Source of the DNA: Collinsella sp.
Lineage (GTDB): Bacteria; Actinomycetota; Coriobacteriia; Coriobacteriales; Coriobacteriaceae
DNA: 64,000 nucleotides
Direction of reading: 5' to 3'
NCBI GenBank assembly: GCA_019419545.1
Contig: DXZT01000050.1
Span: 50,192 to 114,191, forward strand
The position numbers and the translations under genes were made by a program. Shown here piece by piece: positions 33,187 through 41,262 of this stretch; positions within the stretch are counted from its first letter, which is position 1, and the number at the start of each line of letters is the position of its first letter. The notes under the pieces are model-generated. The model saw only the letters and a list, made by a program, of their open reading frames with translations. It was not told the origin of the DNA and ran no database searches.

Positions 33187-34638
33187 CTACTCGACCGTAT
33201 CGACCGTTGCTGCCACGTTGCCGTCTGCCATGCGCACGCGAATGGCGTCGCCAGGCTTAAAGGTCTTGGCACTCGTAGCCACACCATCATCGCTGTACGC
33301 GATGGAATAGCCGCGAGCAAGCACTTTGAGCGGCGACAGGGCATCGAGCGACGCTGCCGCACGGCTCAGGTCGGACGCTGGCTTGCTGAGCATCGTGCGC
33401 CCTTGATGCTCTAGGCGGGAACTCGCAAGCGTGAGCGCATGGCGCTTACCATCGAGCCCCGAGGTGCTTGTAATCAGACGCTCGGGCAAGCGCTCAAAGT
33501 TGGAGCGGAATGTCCCGACCGAGCGTACTATGGCGCCCGACAGGCGATCGGCAGTCAGCGCAAGCTCCGATTCGCGACGCTCGACCATAAATGTGGGGTC
33601 GTTGAGGCACGGGCGACACGCAGCGGCATCGAGCGCATCACCCAAGCGAGCCGTATAGGTATCCCAGGCACGGCGACCGCGCTGATCGAGCATCTCTAGG
33701 TCGACCTGGGCCGACCCAATCATCGATGCCATCGCGGCACCCAGACGCTGATGGCGCGCCTCGAGCACATCGGCCAACTCCGTCATAGCCGGCGCCACCG
33801 ATTCTGCCGCCGCCGTGGGCGTGGAGGCGCGTCGGTCGCTCACCATGTCGCAAATCGAGGTATCGGGCTCATGGCCAATGCCGGTCACCACGGGCACAGG
33901 ACAAGCCGCCACCGCGCGGGCAAGCTCCTCGTCATTAAAGGTCATGAGGTCCTCAAAGGAGCCGCCGCCGCGCACCAGCAAAATACAGTCGGGCGCCGGC
34001 GTAATGGAAGCGGCGCGGCGCAAGCCATCAATGAGCTCGGCCGGCGCACCCTCGCCTTGAACCTTGGCGCCCACGCAGACAAGCTCGACGAGCGGGTTGC
34101 GACGGCGCAGCGTACGCTTGACGTCGTCGATTACCGCACCGGAAAGCGAGGTGACGACCGCCACGCGTGAGCAAAACACCGGGATGCGGCGTTTGCGGGA
34201 CTCGTCCATCAGTCCCTCGCGGCGTAGCTTTTCGGCCAACTGCGCCACTTGTTGACGCAGCAGACCCTCCCCCGCCAGCGAGAACGAGCGGGCGACGAAG
34301 CTCATGCGACCCGTAGGCTTGTAGAGATTGAAGCTACCCTTAAAGCTCACCTGCATGCCATCGCGCAAATCGAAGGTGCGCTTGAGATAGGCGCCCTTCC
34401 AAATGATGCAGTCGACGGCCGACGAGTCGTCCTTGATTTGGAAGTAGCAGTGGCCGCTTCGGGCATTGGGGCCGCGGAAACCAGTGACCTCACCCAAAAC
34501 GCTCAGCTGCGGAATGGCATCGAGCGCGCCGGCGGCGATCTCCACCGCTTGGCTCACGCTGAGCTCTTTGCGCTCCTGCTCGTCCGATCCGTCGAACTCG
34601 GCGGAAACGGCGTTGCCGGTTAGATTCCAGCCTGCCAC
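33187..34638 (-). CDS. xseA: Exodeoxyribonuclease VII large subunit
   Basis: A 483-residue XseA: N-terminal OB fold (LSVSQAVEIAAGALDAIPQLSVLGEV begins it), middle catalytic domain with VVTSLSGAVIDDVKRTLRRR and LLVRGGGSFEDLMTFNDE (the GGGS motif), VVTGIGHEPDTSICDMVSDRRASTPTAAAE, a long coiled-coil region, and the short C-terminal SPLKVLARGYSIA. I chose the GTG at 34638 because AAAGGGGG lies 4 bp upstream; an in-frame ATG at 34656 would put that site inside the gene. It is followed by xseB and the HIT gene. Confidence 0.95.
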   Translation of the reverse strand: MAGWNLTGNAVSAEFDGSDEQERKELSVSQAVEIAAGALDAIPQLSVLGEVTGFRGPNARSGHCYFQIKDDSSAVDCIIWKGAYLKRTFDLRDGMQVSFKGSFNLYKPTGRMSFVARSFSLAGEGLLRQQVAQLAEKLRREGLMDESRKRRIPVFCSRVAVVTSLSGAVIDDVKRTLRRRNPLVELVCVGAKVQGEGAPAELIDGLRRAASITPAPDCILLVRGGGSFEDLMTFNDEELARAVAACPVPVVTGIGHEPDTSICDMVSDRRASTPTAAAESVAPAMTELADVLEARHQRLGAAMASMIGSAQVDLEMLDQRGRRAWDTYTARLGDALDAAACRPCLNDPTFMVERRESELALTADRLSGAIVRSVGTFRSNFERLPERLITSTSGLDGKRHALTLASSRLEHQGRTMLSKPASDLSRAAASLDALSPLKVLARGYSIAYSDDGVATSAKTFKPGDAIRVRMADGNVAATVDTVE

Positions 34639-34753
34639 GCAGCCCCCTTTCGTCATCGTGCACATGGGCTCCGGCCCTGCGCTAATTCAAGTCCAACACA
34701 TAGTACAGCGCCGCGGGGACACAAATCCCCACGGCGCCCGTCGGTCCCATTTG

Positions 34754-35458
34754 TTATCGGTTGGAGTTTCTGTTGTAGCGAGCCATAAGGTAGAGCAGCT
34801 GAATAATCGAGGTGAGCGCCGCGGCCACGTAGGTGAGCGCAGCTGCCGTCAACACCTTCTTGGCACCGTTGACCTGCTTGGAGCTCATACCCGACTGCTC
34901 AATATACGCCACGGCACGTCGGCTGGCATCGATCTCGACCGGCAGCGTAACCAGCTGGAATAGCACGCTAAACGAGAAGAAGATCAGCGCGAGGGTCGTG
35001 AGCCCTGCTATGTTCATAAACAGGCCCATGAGCAGCACGATCGTCCAGGTGTTCTGGGTAAAGTTGACGACGGGGACCAAAGCGGTGCGTACCTTCATCA
35101 TGGCGTAACCGCTTTGGCGCTGGGCGGCGTGGCCCGCCTCGTGGCACGCGACGGCAACGCTTGCGACCGACCCGCCCGAACGGTTGGCGTCCGAGAGATA
35201 CAGGTTGTTATCCTGCGGATTGTAATGGTCGGTGAGCTCGCCGGCGACACCCTTGATGCCCACGGCGCTACAACCGTTGGCATCGAGCATGCGACGAGCG
35301 ACCGTGGCGCCCGTATCGCCGTCCGAGCGCACCTTAGACCACGTCTTGTACGTCGAGTTGATATAGCTCTGCGCGGCAAGGCCAAGCACTGTGCAGACAA
35401 GAACAACCAGCAGGTACAGCGGGTCGATGCCAAAGCCATATCCATAGTAATAGGGCAT
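34754..35458 (-). CDS. Membrane zinc metallopeptidase, YugP type
   Basis: A 234-residue protein of the Zn-dependent neutral protease 2 family (YugP). It has an N-terminal membrane segment after a MPYYYGYGFG start, the zinc-binding motif VACHEAGHAAQ near residue 113, and two or three membrane helices after it. The active site would be at the membrane face. The ATG at 35458 has GGAGG upstream. Its physiological substrate is not known. Copy B of the structured repeat lies just upstream, between it and rnd. Confidence 0.88.
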   Translation of the reverse strand: MPYYYGYGFGIDPLYLLVVLVCTVLGLAAQSYINSTYKTWSKVRSDGDTGATVARRMLDANGCSAVGIKGVAGELTDHYNPQDNNLYLSDANRSGGSVASVAVACHEAGHAAQRQSGYAMMKVRTALVPVVNFTQNTWTIVLLMGLFMNIAGLTTLALIFFSFSVLFQLVTLPVEIDASRRAVAYIEQSGMSSKQVNGAKKVLTAAALTYVAAALTSIIQLLYLMARYNRNSNR

Positions 35459-35542
35459 GCGAATTCCTCCAAATCGAGTTACACGTTGGAGGCATTCTAC
35501 CCACTCGCCCAGCAGGCAAATCAACATCGATGTTTTGGCAAT

Positions 35543-35689
35543 GTCAGCGAAAACGGCCGAGAGCGAGCAAGGTGACGTGAAAGAGAAGCGACGCGTACTT
35601 TGGTACGCGAGCGACGATTGAACGTCAGATTGCCGCTCTCGGCCGTTTGCAGCGTCGAGCTGTTACGCGGTTTGGTAAAACCGCGTAAC
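35543..35689 (-). repeat. Structured intergenic repeat family 1, copy B
   Basis: The same conserved blocks as copy A, with different but pairing arms: ACGGCCGAGAG / CTCTCGGCCGT, GCGTAC / GTACGC, and GTTACGCGGTTT / AAACCGCGTAAC. The last hairpin begins 7 bp past the rnd stop codon on the minus strand. Confidence 0.88.
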
Positions 35690-35696
35690 TATATAC

Positions 35697-36830
35697 CTAT
35701 AACAACTCAATCTTTCCGTCCTTCACGGTGAGTCCCATATTGCCGGAAAGCAGATCGTCCAGACGCGAGCCCACAAGCTCAAAACGCCAGCCTTCACGCA
35801 GGGGGCTCTGCTCGGGATGCTCAATGTAGTCGGCCAGGTCATCGCGCGAGGCAATAACCGAGGTCGCCACTCCCGAGCGTTCGGCAACCAGGCGGATGAG
35901 CGCATACATCAGGTCCGTCACGCTCTCCAGCTCCGGCGAGATCTGACGGTGCCCGCGCACCATGAGCGGCAGGCGATCGTACGGGCAGCTCGCGCCGCGC
36001 TTGATGGCCATGAGCGCGCCGTCCACATCGCGCTCCCCCAACTGGTCGGTACCGCGAATGCTACGGAACTCCTCAACGCGCACGGGATTGCGCTTAACGA
36101 GCGCAAGCAGCGTGTCGTCGGACATGACCCACTTGCGCGGGATGTTACGGCGCTCGGCGCGGTCCTCGCGCCAGGCGGCGAGCTCGCGCGCGATGCCCAA
36201 CTGGTGACGGCTGCACGAATTGATGCGTTTGACCTTACGGAACGCCTCGTGGCGATCGGCGCGATAGTGCGACTCGTCAGCCAGCGGGCGCAGCTCGTCG
36301 AGCACCCAGTCCACGCGGCCCAGCTCGCGCAGGCGGCTCATCATCTCGGTATAGGCGACGATCAGGTACTTGACGTCATCGATCGCGTACTCGATCTGTT
36401 TGTCGGTCAGCGGGCGACGCGACCAGTCGGTCAGCGACTCGGTCTTGGGCAGCGAGACGCCGCAAAACGTCTGCACGAGCGCACCGTAGGAAATCTGCTG
36501 GCGTTCGCCCAAAAAGGCGGCGGCCACCTGCGTGTCAAAAATCGGACGCGGCAGCACGCCTACGGTATGAAGCATAACCTCCATATCCTGCGAGCAAGCG
36601 TGGAAGACCTTGGTCACGCTCTCATCGGCCATAAGCTCGGCCAGCGGCGATAGGTCGTCGATTACCAGGGGATCGACCGCTACGCTCTCGGCAGGGGTGG
36701 CAATCTGGACCAGGCACAGACGCGGATGGAACGTGCGCTCGCGCAAAAACTCGGTATCGACGGCAATCGCGTCGAACTCACGGGCGCGCTGGCAAAAGTC
36801 GAGTAGAGCCTGATGTGTGGAAATGTACAT
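35697..36830 (-). CDS. rnd: Ribonuclease D
   Basis: A 377-residue RNase D. The DEDDy exonuclease motifs are present: AVDTEFLRER near residue 23, FHACSQDMEVM near 73 and YAIDDVKYLI near 146. An HRDC domain follows from about 195, with a second helical domain to the end. It trims tRNA and other small RNA 3' ends. The ATG at 36830 has a weak upstream site (GATGGG); an in-frame ATG 36 bp upstream is possible. The Zn peptidase gene lies downstream on the same strand, with repeat copy B between. Confidence 0.93.
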   Translation of the reverse strand: MYISTHQALLDFCQRAREFDAIAVDTEFLRERTFHPRLCLVQIATPAESVAVDPLVIDDLSPLAELMADESVTKVFHACSQDMEVMLHTVGVLPRPIFDTQVAAAFLGERQQISYGALVQTFCGVSLPKTESLTDWSRRPLTDKQIEYAIDDVKYLIVAYTEMMSRLRELGRVDWVLDELRPLADESHYRADRHEAFRKVKRINSCSRHQLGIARELAAWREDRAERRNIPRKWVMSDDTLLALVKRNPVRVEEFRSIRGTDQLGERDVDGALMAIKRGASCPYDRLPLMVRGHRQISPELESVTDLMYALIRLVAERSGVATSVIASRDDLADYIEHPEQSPLREGWRFELVGSRLDDLLSGNMGLTVKDGKIELL

Positions 36831-36928
36831 ATCAACCCATCGAATAAGGTTAGGCCCGAAAAACACGGGTAGGATATCGGCATTGCCTTACAACTATACT
36901 CGGTTAGTCACAGAACGGGAACGTAAGT

Positions 36929-37846
36929 ATGCGCTGCCTTATCATCCACAACCCGGCATCGGGCCCCAGCTCAGATGAAATCTACGCGTTCACGCACGCC
37001 CTCGCGCAGGGCGGCGACGAGGTCGTGATGCGTTTTATCGGCGACGGCATGGAACCCGAGGACGCCGTGGCAGACGTGCGCGAGTTTGATCGCGTGGTCG
37101 TTTCGGGCGGCGACGGCACCGTCTCCAACGTGCTCGATCAGATGCGCGGATGCGGTGTCCCCACGCTCATCTTCCCCTCCGGTACGGCCTGCCTGTTCTT
37201 CAACAACATCGGCAATGCCCCCGAGGCGGCGGCACTTGCCAAGGCCTGCCGCGCCGGTCGCACGGTCAAAGTGGACATGGGCGAGCTCTTTTGGCTCGAC
37301 GAGAACGGCAACGAGAAGCGCCACGGCTTTATCATCATCGCCGGCTCGGGCTTCGACGCCGAGATCATGATGAAGGCCGCCCCCACCAAAAACGACATCG
37401 GCGAGATCGCCTACTTCCTCTCCGCGCTCGCCACGCCCAACCCCACGGTGGCGCACTTTACCATCGAGCATGACGGCATTGTCGAGGAGCTCGATGGCAT
37501 CTGCTGCATGGCCGGCAACACCTCGGTCATCCAAAACGACATCAACCTGTTCCCCGATTGCCGCATGAACGACGGCATGGTCGACATCGCGGTCATCGAG
37601 CCCGTAAAAACCGTGCAGCTGCTCCCGACCGTGATCGCCGCCGCGCTCGACCCCGCCGGTAAGGTGCTCGGTCGTCCGCAGTTTAAGATCATCCAGACCA
37701 AAGAAGCCAAGATCACCTGCACCCCGTCGCTGGGCATGCAGTTCGATGGCGAAATCATCTCCAGCAACTCGGGCGTCTTTGGAGCCCGCGCGCTTCCGCA
37801 ATGCCTCGACCTCATCGACGACGAATTCTCACCACTTGGTAAATAG
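36929..37846 (+). CDS. Diacylglycerol kinase-like lipid kinase
   Basis: A 305-residue protein of the diacylglycerol/sphingosine kinase catalytic family (DgkB/YegS). The ATP-binding motif VVSGGDGTVSNVL is near residue 57; NPASG at the N-terminus and GSGFDAEIM near 148 also match. The usual LGTGNDFA loop is replaced by FPSGTACLFFNNI, where GT is kept but the N-D is not. It would phosphorylate a lipid such as diacylglycerol or undecaprenol at the membrane. A 30-codon gene for a single-span peptide follows 9 bp later with its own GGAGG site. Confidence 0.87.
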   Translation: MRCLIIHNPASGPSSDEIYAFTHALAQGGDEVVMRFIGDGMEPEDAVADVREFDRVVVSGGDGTVSNVLDQMRGCGVPTLIFPSGTACLFFNNIGNAPEAAALAKACRAGRTVKVDMGELFWLDENGNEKRHGFIIIAGSGFDAEIMMKAAPTKNDIGEIAYFLSALATPNPTVAHFTIEHDGIVEELDGICCMAGNTSVIQNDINLFPDCRMNDGMVDIAVIEPVKTVQLLPTVIAAALDPAGKVLGRPQFKIIQTKEAKITCTPSLGMQFDGEIISSNSGVFGARALPQCLDLIDDEFSPLGK

Positions 37847-37855
37847 GAGGACCCC

Positions 37856-37948
37856 ATGAACGACAATCCCCTGCTCGGCTTTATCGTCATCGTTCTGGCC
37901 ATGCTCGTCGGCTATGCGATTAACGTGATCCACCGCCGGAAGAAGTAA
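37856..37948 (+). CDS. Small single-span membrane peptide (30 residues)
   Basis: A 30-codon gene with a strong ribosome binding site (TAGGAGG, 5 bp before ATG) starting 9 bp after the lipid kinase stop. The product has a short polar N-terminus (MNDNP), a hydrophobic stretch of about 19 residues (LLGFIVIVLAMLVGYAINV) and a basic C-terminus (HRRKK). This charge arrangement predicts an N-out, C-in membrane peptide. It is followed by a terminator, so it is the last gene of the kinase operon. I do not recognise a family; it could modulate the kinase or other membrane enzymes. Confidence 0.72.
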   Translation: MNDNPLLGFIVIVLAMLVGYAINVIHRRKK

Positions 37949-37983
37949 TTCCACATTGGTATGATATTCATCCAATTATCGTC

Positions 37984-38024
37984 TCCCCTGCTGTTTATGC
38001 ATTTGCCAAACAGCGGGGGATTTT
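37984..38024 (+). terminator. Terminator of the lipid kinase operon
   Basis: A 13 bp stem, TCCCCTGCTGTTT / AAACAGCGGGGGA with one G-T pair, followed by TTTT. Confidence 0.9.
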
Positions 38025-38254
38025 CATTTCGGGCATTCCCAGCTACTTTATTCGTCTACAGTAATTGCAGGGCGTCTTTATTAAAGTAAAGCTACAAACT
38101 GAGTACAATTAACCGCTCATCGCATATTTCATCACGCTTATCGAGTAGGTTTCTTTCATAGATGAATATTGTTTCCAATTCGTTACGCTAATGGGGTGTC
38201 TTTATTGGCTGAAGCCCTCTGGCGACAGAGGGCTTTCGCACGCTGGGAGGGAAA
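38025..38254. other. Intergenic region upstream of the C69 peptidase gene
   Basis: AT-rich, no gene seen. It must contain the promoter for the C69 peptidase; candidate boxes are weak. Confidence 0.4.
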
Positions 38255-40183
38255 ATGAGGAAAACTCACCCCGTCAACGCGCTCAAGAAGCTAGGCATAG
38301 GCCTCGCCTTTGGAGCTGCAACCATCATGTCCATGCCGACCTCTGCGCTCGCCTGCACGCAGATGTACATGGGCAAAGACCTAACAGCCGACGGCAACAC
38401 GTACTACGGCCGCGCCGAGGACTTTGGCAAGCGCTATCTCAAGCACTTCGGCATCGAACCCTCACATGGTCCCGGCCATATCTACGGCTCAGACGAGTCC
38501 GAATTCGCATACACCTCGCCCAATACCACGTATCGCTATAGTTACGTGCGCGACCATCCTTCGCAGTGGCACGGACGCTGGGATGCCTACTCCGAAGCGG
38601 GCATCAATGAGAAAGGTGTATCCTGCTCCGCCACGCTGACCACATACATGAATGCAGACGCTAAGGCGGCTGATCCCCTTACCGACACTGGCATTGGCGA
38701 GTATAGCTACGGCAGCGTCATCTTGGGCGAAAGCGCTACGGCACGTGAGGGTGTCGAGCTCCTCGGCAAAATCATCGACGAGCAGGGCGCCTGCGGCAAC
38801 GATCAGCTCATCATCGCCGATAACAACGAGACCTGGCTGTTCGCCGCGCTTTCCGGCCACCAGTGGATAGCCATGAAGCTCACCGATGACGTCGCGTCGC
38901 TCAACCCCAACATCGGCAACCTCAACTACAAGGTCAATCTCAACGACGGTGCAAACTGCCTCCACTCCGAGGGCATCGAGTCCATGCCCGTGGAAAAGGG
39001 CTTTGCTAAGTACTTTGACGATGGCCAGTTCGACGTTGCCCAGACCTATGGTGAAGAAATTAGCGAAAAGGCCATGCATTCTTGGACACGCTATGTCCAG
39101 GGCCGTGCCTACTTCGACGCACCGCTTGCCGAGGGCACCGACTATGAAATCAAAAAGGACACCAGTAAAAAACCGCGCGCTAAAGTTGGCGCTATGGTAA
39201 ATGAAATGCAGCCGCTATTCTTCCAGCCCGGTAAGTCCAACTGGAACACCTTTGAGATGATTCGCGCGTTTGGCAACCGTGGCGAGAAGGTTCCCGGCCT
39301 CAACGCAAACACCGACGGCGCCTACGCCATCGGCACCGAAACCAACACCGAGATCAACCTCTTCCAGATTCGTCGCGGCCTTGATCCCGAAGTCGCTACC
39401 ATCCAGTGGGAGATGCTCTCCCGCGCCGCGTACTCCGTCGCCATCCCCTTCTACTCCGCTCTGATGACTGAGGTCAGCCCGTACTTCAGCGATCAGACCG
39501 TCTCCTTCGATCACTGCGATGAGGCAGACATCGTAAACAACGAGGAGCCGGAGAACTCCATCAACTACGTCCTCATGGACATCAGCACTCTCTGCTTTGA
39601 AAACCCTGACACCCTTGGCGTCGGTGTCCGCGCCTACCTCGACGCGCTCCAGAATGAGCTCATCGAGCAGAACAAGGAAGTTGACGCCGCCATGCTGGCC
39701 GAAACGACCACCGAGGGCCGCACCGCCCTGGCCAACAAGGCCGGCAATGCTGCTACCGAGAACACCTACAAGAAGTGCAAGGCTCTGCTCCAGGAGATGC
39801 GCGCCTATCAGAAGGCAGGAAACTTTGACCAGCCCTTCACCCCGAGCGACCTGAATACCGAGACCAACGGCCTCAAGGAGTCCATCACCTACGCCAAGGA
39901 CGCCCTTGCCACCGACCCGGTCACCCCGGATCAGCCCGGCACTCCCGAGCAGCCCGGTACCCCCGAGCAGCCCGCTAAGCCCGAGCAGCCCACCACCAAG
40001 CCCGAGAAGCCTGGCAAGTCGGACACCACGACCACGGTAACCACCAACAAGACGAACACCAAGGGCGGCCTGCCCACCACCGGTGATCGTTTTGATGGCC
40101 GCGTGGTGGCTGCATTCGCCATCGCTGGCGTTGCCGTCATCTCCGCGGGCGGTTACTTCCTCTACCGTCGCAATAAGGAGTAA
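38255..40183 (+). CDS. C69-family dipeptidase anchored to the cell wall by LPxTG
   Basis: A 642-residue secreted peptidase. A basic N-terminus and hydrophobic stretch form a signal peptide ending in SALA, immediately followed by Cys34 (CTQMYMG), the N-terminal nucleophile expected for family C69 (PepD/U34) after cleavage. The segment DGNTYYGRAEDFG is the family start. The catalytic region runs to about residue 470. The tail has tandem PEQPGTP-like repeats and a sortase signal: LPTTG, a hydrophobic span, and RRNKE. It would act on dipeptides at the cell surface. GGGAGGG precedes the ATG. No sortase gene is present here. Confidence 0.92.
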   Translation: MRKTHPVNALKKLGIGLAFGAATIMSMPTSALACTQMYMGKDLTADGNTYYGRAEDFGKRYLKHFGIEPSHGPGHIYGSDESEFAYTSPNTTYRYSYVRDHPSQWHGRWDAYSEAGINEKGVSCSATLTTYMNADAKAADPLTDTGIGEYSYGSVILGESATAREGVELLGKIIDEQGACGNDQLIIADNNETWLFAALSGHQWIAMKLTDDVASLNPNIGNLNYKVNLNDGANCLHSEGIESMPVEKGFAKYFDDGQFDVAQTYGEEISEKAMHSWTRYVQGRAYFDAPLAEGTDYEIKKDTSKKPRAKVGAMVNEMQPLFFQPGKSNWNTFEMIRAFGNRGEKVPGLNANTDGAYAIGTETNTEINLFQIRRGLDPEVATIQWEMLSRAAYSVAIPFYSALMTEVSPYFSDQTVSFDHCDEADIVNNEEPENSINYVLMDISTLCFENPDTLGVGVRAYLDALQNELIEQNKEVDAAMLAETTTEGRTALANKAGNAATENTYKKCKALLQEMRAYQKAGNFDQPFTPSDLNTETNGLKESITYAKDALATDPVTPDQPGTPEQPGTPEQPAKPEQPTTKPEKPGKSDTTTTVTTNKTNTKGGLPTTGDRFDGRVVAAFAIAGVAVISAGGYFLYRRNKE

Positions 40184-40190
40184 CGTCTTA

Positions 40191-40240
40191 GCTGAGCGGG
40201 CAAGGCAGCAATGGCAGCCTCGCCCGCTCAGCCCGCTCTT
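40191..40240 (+). terminator. C69 peptidase terminator
   Basis: GCTGAGCGGGC pairs with GCCCGCTCAGC over an inner AAGGCagcaatgGCAGCCT arm, followed by CCGCTCTTTT. Confidence 0.75.
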
Positions 40241-40263
40241 TTGACCGGCGGGAAACCCGCCTG

Positions 40264-40312
40264 AAATCTTTTTAAAAAAGATTTCCCCGCACACACTTCG
40301 CTGTGCTATAGT
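40264..40312 (+). promoter_or_regulatory. Promoter region of the tryptophan transport operon
   Basis: TATAGT at 40307-40312 is a good -10 for a transcript that would include the leader peptide. Upstream is a near-perfect palindrome, AAATCTTTTTaAAAAAGATTT (40264-40284), which could be a binding site or the tail of the previous terminator. Confidence 0.5.
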
Positions 40313-40370
40313 GCAGCGCAACAGCAACTAGGTGCGACCGCGCCACGGCATCACGAAAGGAGCCACCAAC

Positions 40371-40439
40371 ATGAAGAACACGATGAAGTCTCTCAACAAC
40401 TGGTGGTGGCGTGATGCGAATACGATCGGTCGACAGTGA
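40371..40439 (+). CDS. trp-type leader peptide with three consecutive Trp codons
   Basis: A 22-codon reading frame preceded by AAAGGAG. Its centre is NNWWWRD, three tandem TGG codons at 40401-40409. It precedes a rho-independent terminator (40477-40506) and a tryptophan transporter gene. Short frames rich in one amino acid before a terminator are the hallmark of ribosome-mediated attenuation. The third Trp codon overlaps the first arm (GGCGTGA, 40408-40414) of a hairpin with TCACGCC (40445-40451), so a ribosome stalled on uncharged tRNA-Trp would prevent that hairpin. Confidence 0.9.
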   Translation: MKNTMKSLNNWWWRDANTIGRQ

Positions 40440-40506
40440 GTCCCTCACGCCTGTTTTTGCGCTCTAGGTGATTGGAAGGCCTCCGGTTTCGACCGGGGGC
40501 CTTTTT
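40408..40506 (+). promoter_or_regulatory. Tryptophan attenuator
   Basis: Three alternative RNA structures are visible. Hairpin 1:2 pairs GGCGTGA with TCACGCC, followed by TGTTTTTG. Alternative 2:3 pairs TCAC(g)CCT (40445-40452) with AGGTGA (40466-40471). The terminator pairs AGGCCTCCGG (40477-40486) with CCGGGGGCCT (40493-40502), then TTTTT. The 2:3 stem does not obviously cover the terminator arm, so the exact antitermination logic is uncertain. Confidence 0.75.
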
Positions 40507-40583
40507 CTATCTCGAGCCCGATCGCATTCGCATCACGCGCCTCCGCTTTTCTCTTGCAATCCCCTTCCGAAAGGATTTTCACC

Positions 40584-41156
40584 ATGTCTCAGAACACCAC
40601 CGCCACCCAGCCCCGCACCGTCCAGACCGCCGATCGCGGCAAACTCGATGTCCGCGCCCTCGTCTTGCTCGCCATCCTGCTCGCCGCCGGCTTCATCCTC
40701 AACTTCACCGTCGGCAAGGCAATCTCGGGCATCTCGGGCGGCATGATCAGCCCCGAGTTCATCATCTCGGCCTTCTGCCTCACCATCCTGGTCGTTCGCC
40801 CCAACATCGGCCAGGCGCTCGTCATTGGCCTCATCTCGGCTGCCGTGATCCAGATCACCACCACTTCGCCGTTCGTCGATTTTGCCGCCGAGGGCATCGC
40901 CGCCATGCTCATGGCCGGCATCGTCAACGCCGCCGGCAAGAACGGTCAGGTCAAGCCCGCCATCGCCATTGTCGCAACCTTCGTGACCACCTTTGTCTCC
41001 GGCGTCATCTTCATGGTCATCAAGATGGCCATGCTCGGCGTGGTGGGCGAGCTCGCCGCCGCCATGTTGCCCGTCGTCGCCATGACCGCCGTCTTTAACG
41101 CCATTCTGGTCGGCGCCCTCTACCTGCCCATCCAGAAGGCCCTGAAGCTCAACTAA
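40584..41156 (+). CDS. trpP: Tryptophan-specific ECF transporter substrate-binding component, TrpP-like
   Basis: A 190-residue membrane protein with about five or six hydrophobic helices after a Thr/Gln-rich 25-residue start. It resembles TrpP S-components (VGKAISGISGGMISPEFIIS near residue 50, a glycine-rich segment after helix 1). The identity is supported by the Trp-codon leader and attenuator directly upstream and by ECF ATPase and EcfT genes directly downstream. GAAAGGATTTTCACC precedes the ATG. It would bind tryptophan in the membrane and hand it to the energising module. Confidence 0.88.
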   Translation: MSQNTTATQPRTVQTADRGKLDVRALVLLAILLAAGFILNFTVGKAISGISGGMISPEFIISAFCLTILVVRPNIGQALVIGLISAAVIQITTTSPFVDFAAEGIAAMLMAGIVNAAGKNGQVKPAIAIVATFVTTFVSGVIFMVIKMAMLGVVGELAAAMLPVVAMTAVFNAILVGALYLPIQKALKLN

Positions 41157-41200
41157 CCCACAGTGCCCCATCGGTAAAGACTGTCCCAAACAACTAGCTC

Positions 41201-41244
41201 TTGGGGACGTTCTTAAACGACTAGTCATTAAAGAACGTCCCCAA
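41201..41244. repeat. Inverted repeat between trpP and the ECF ATPase gene
   Basis: A 14 bp perfect stem, TTGGGGACGTTCTT / AAGAACGTCCCCAA, with a GACTAGTC palindrome in the loop. It may be a REP-type element or an internal terminator that reduces expression of the shared ECF module genes. Confidence 0.6.
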
Positions 41245-41262
41245 TGACTATGAAAGGTATCC

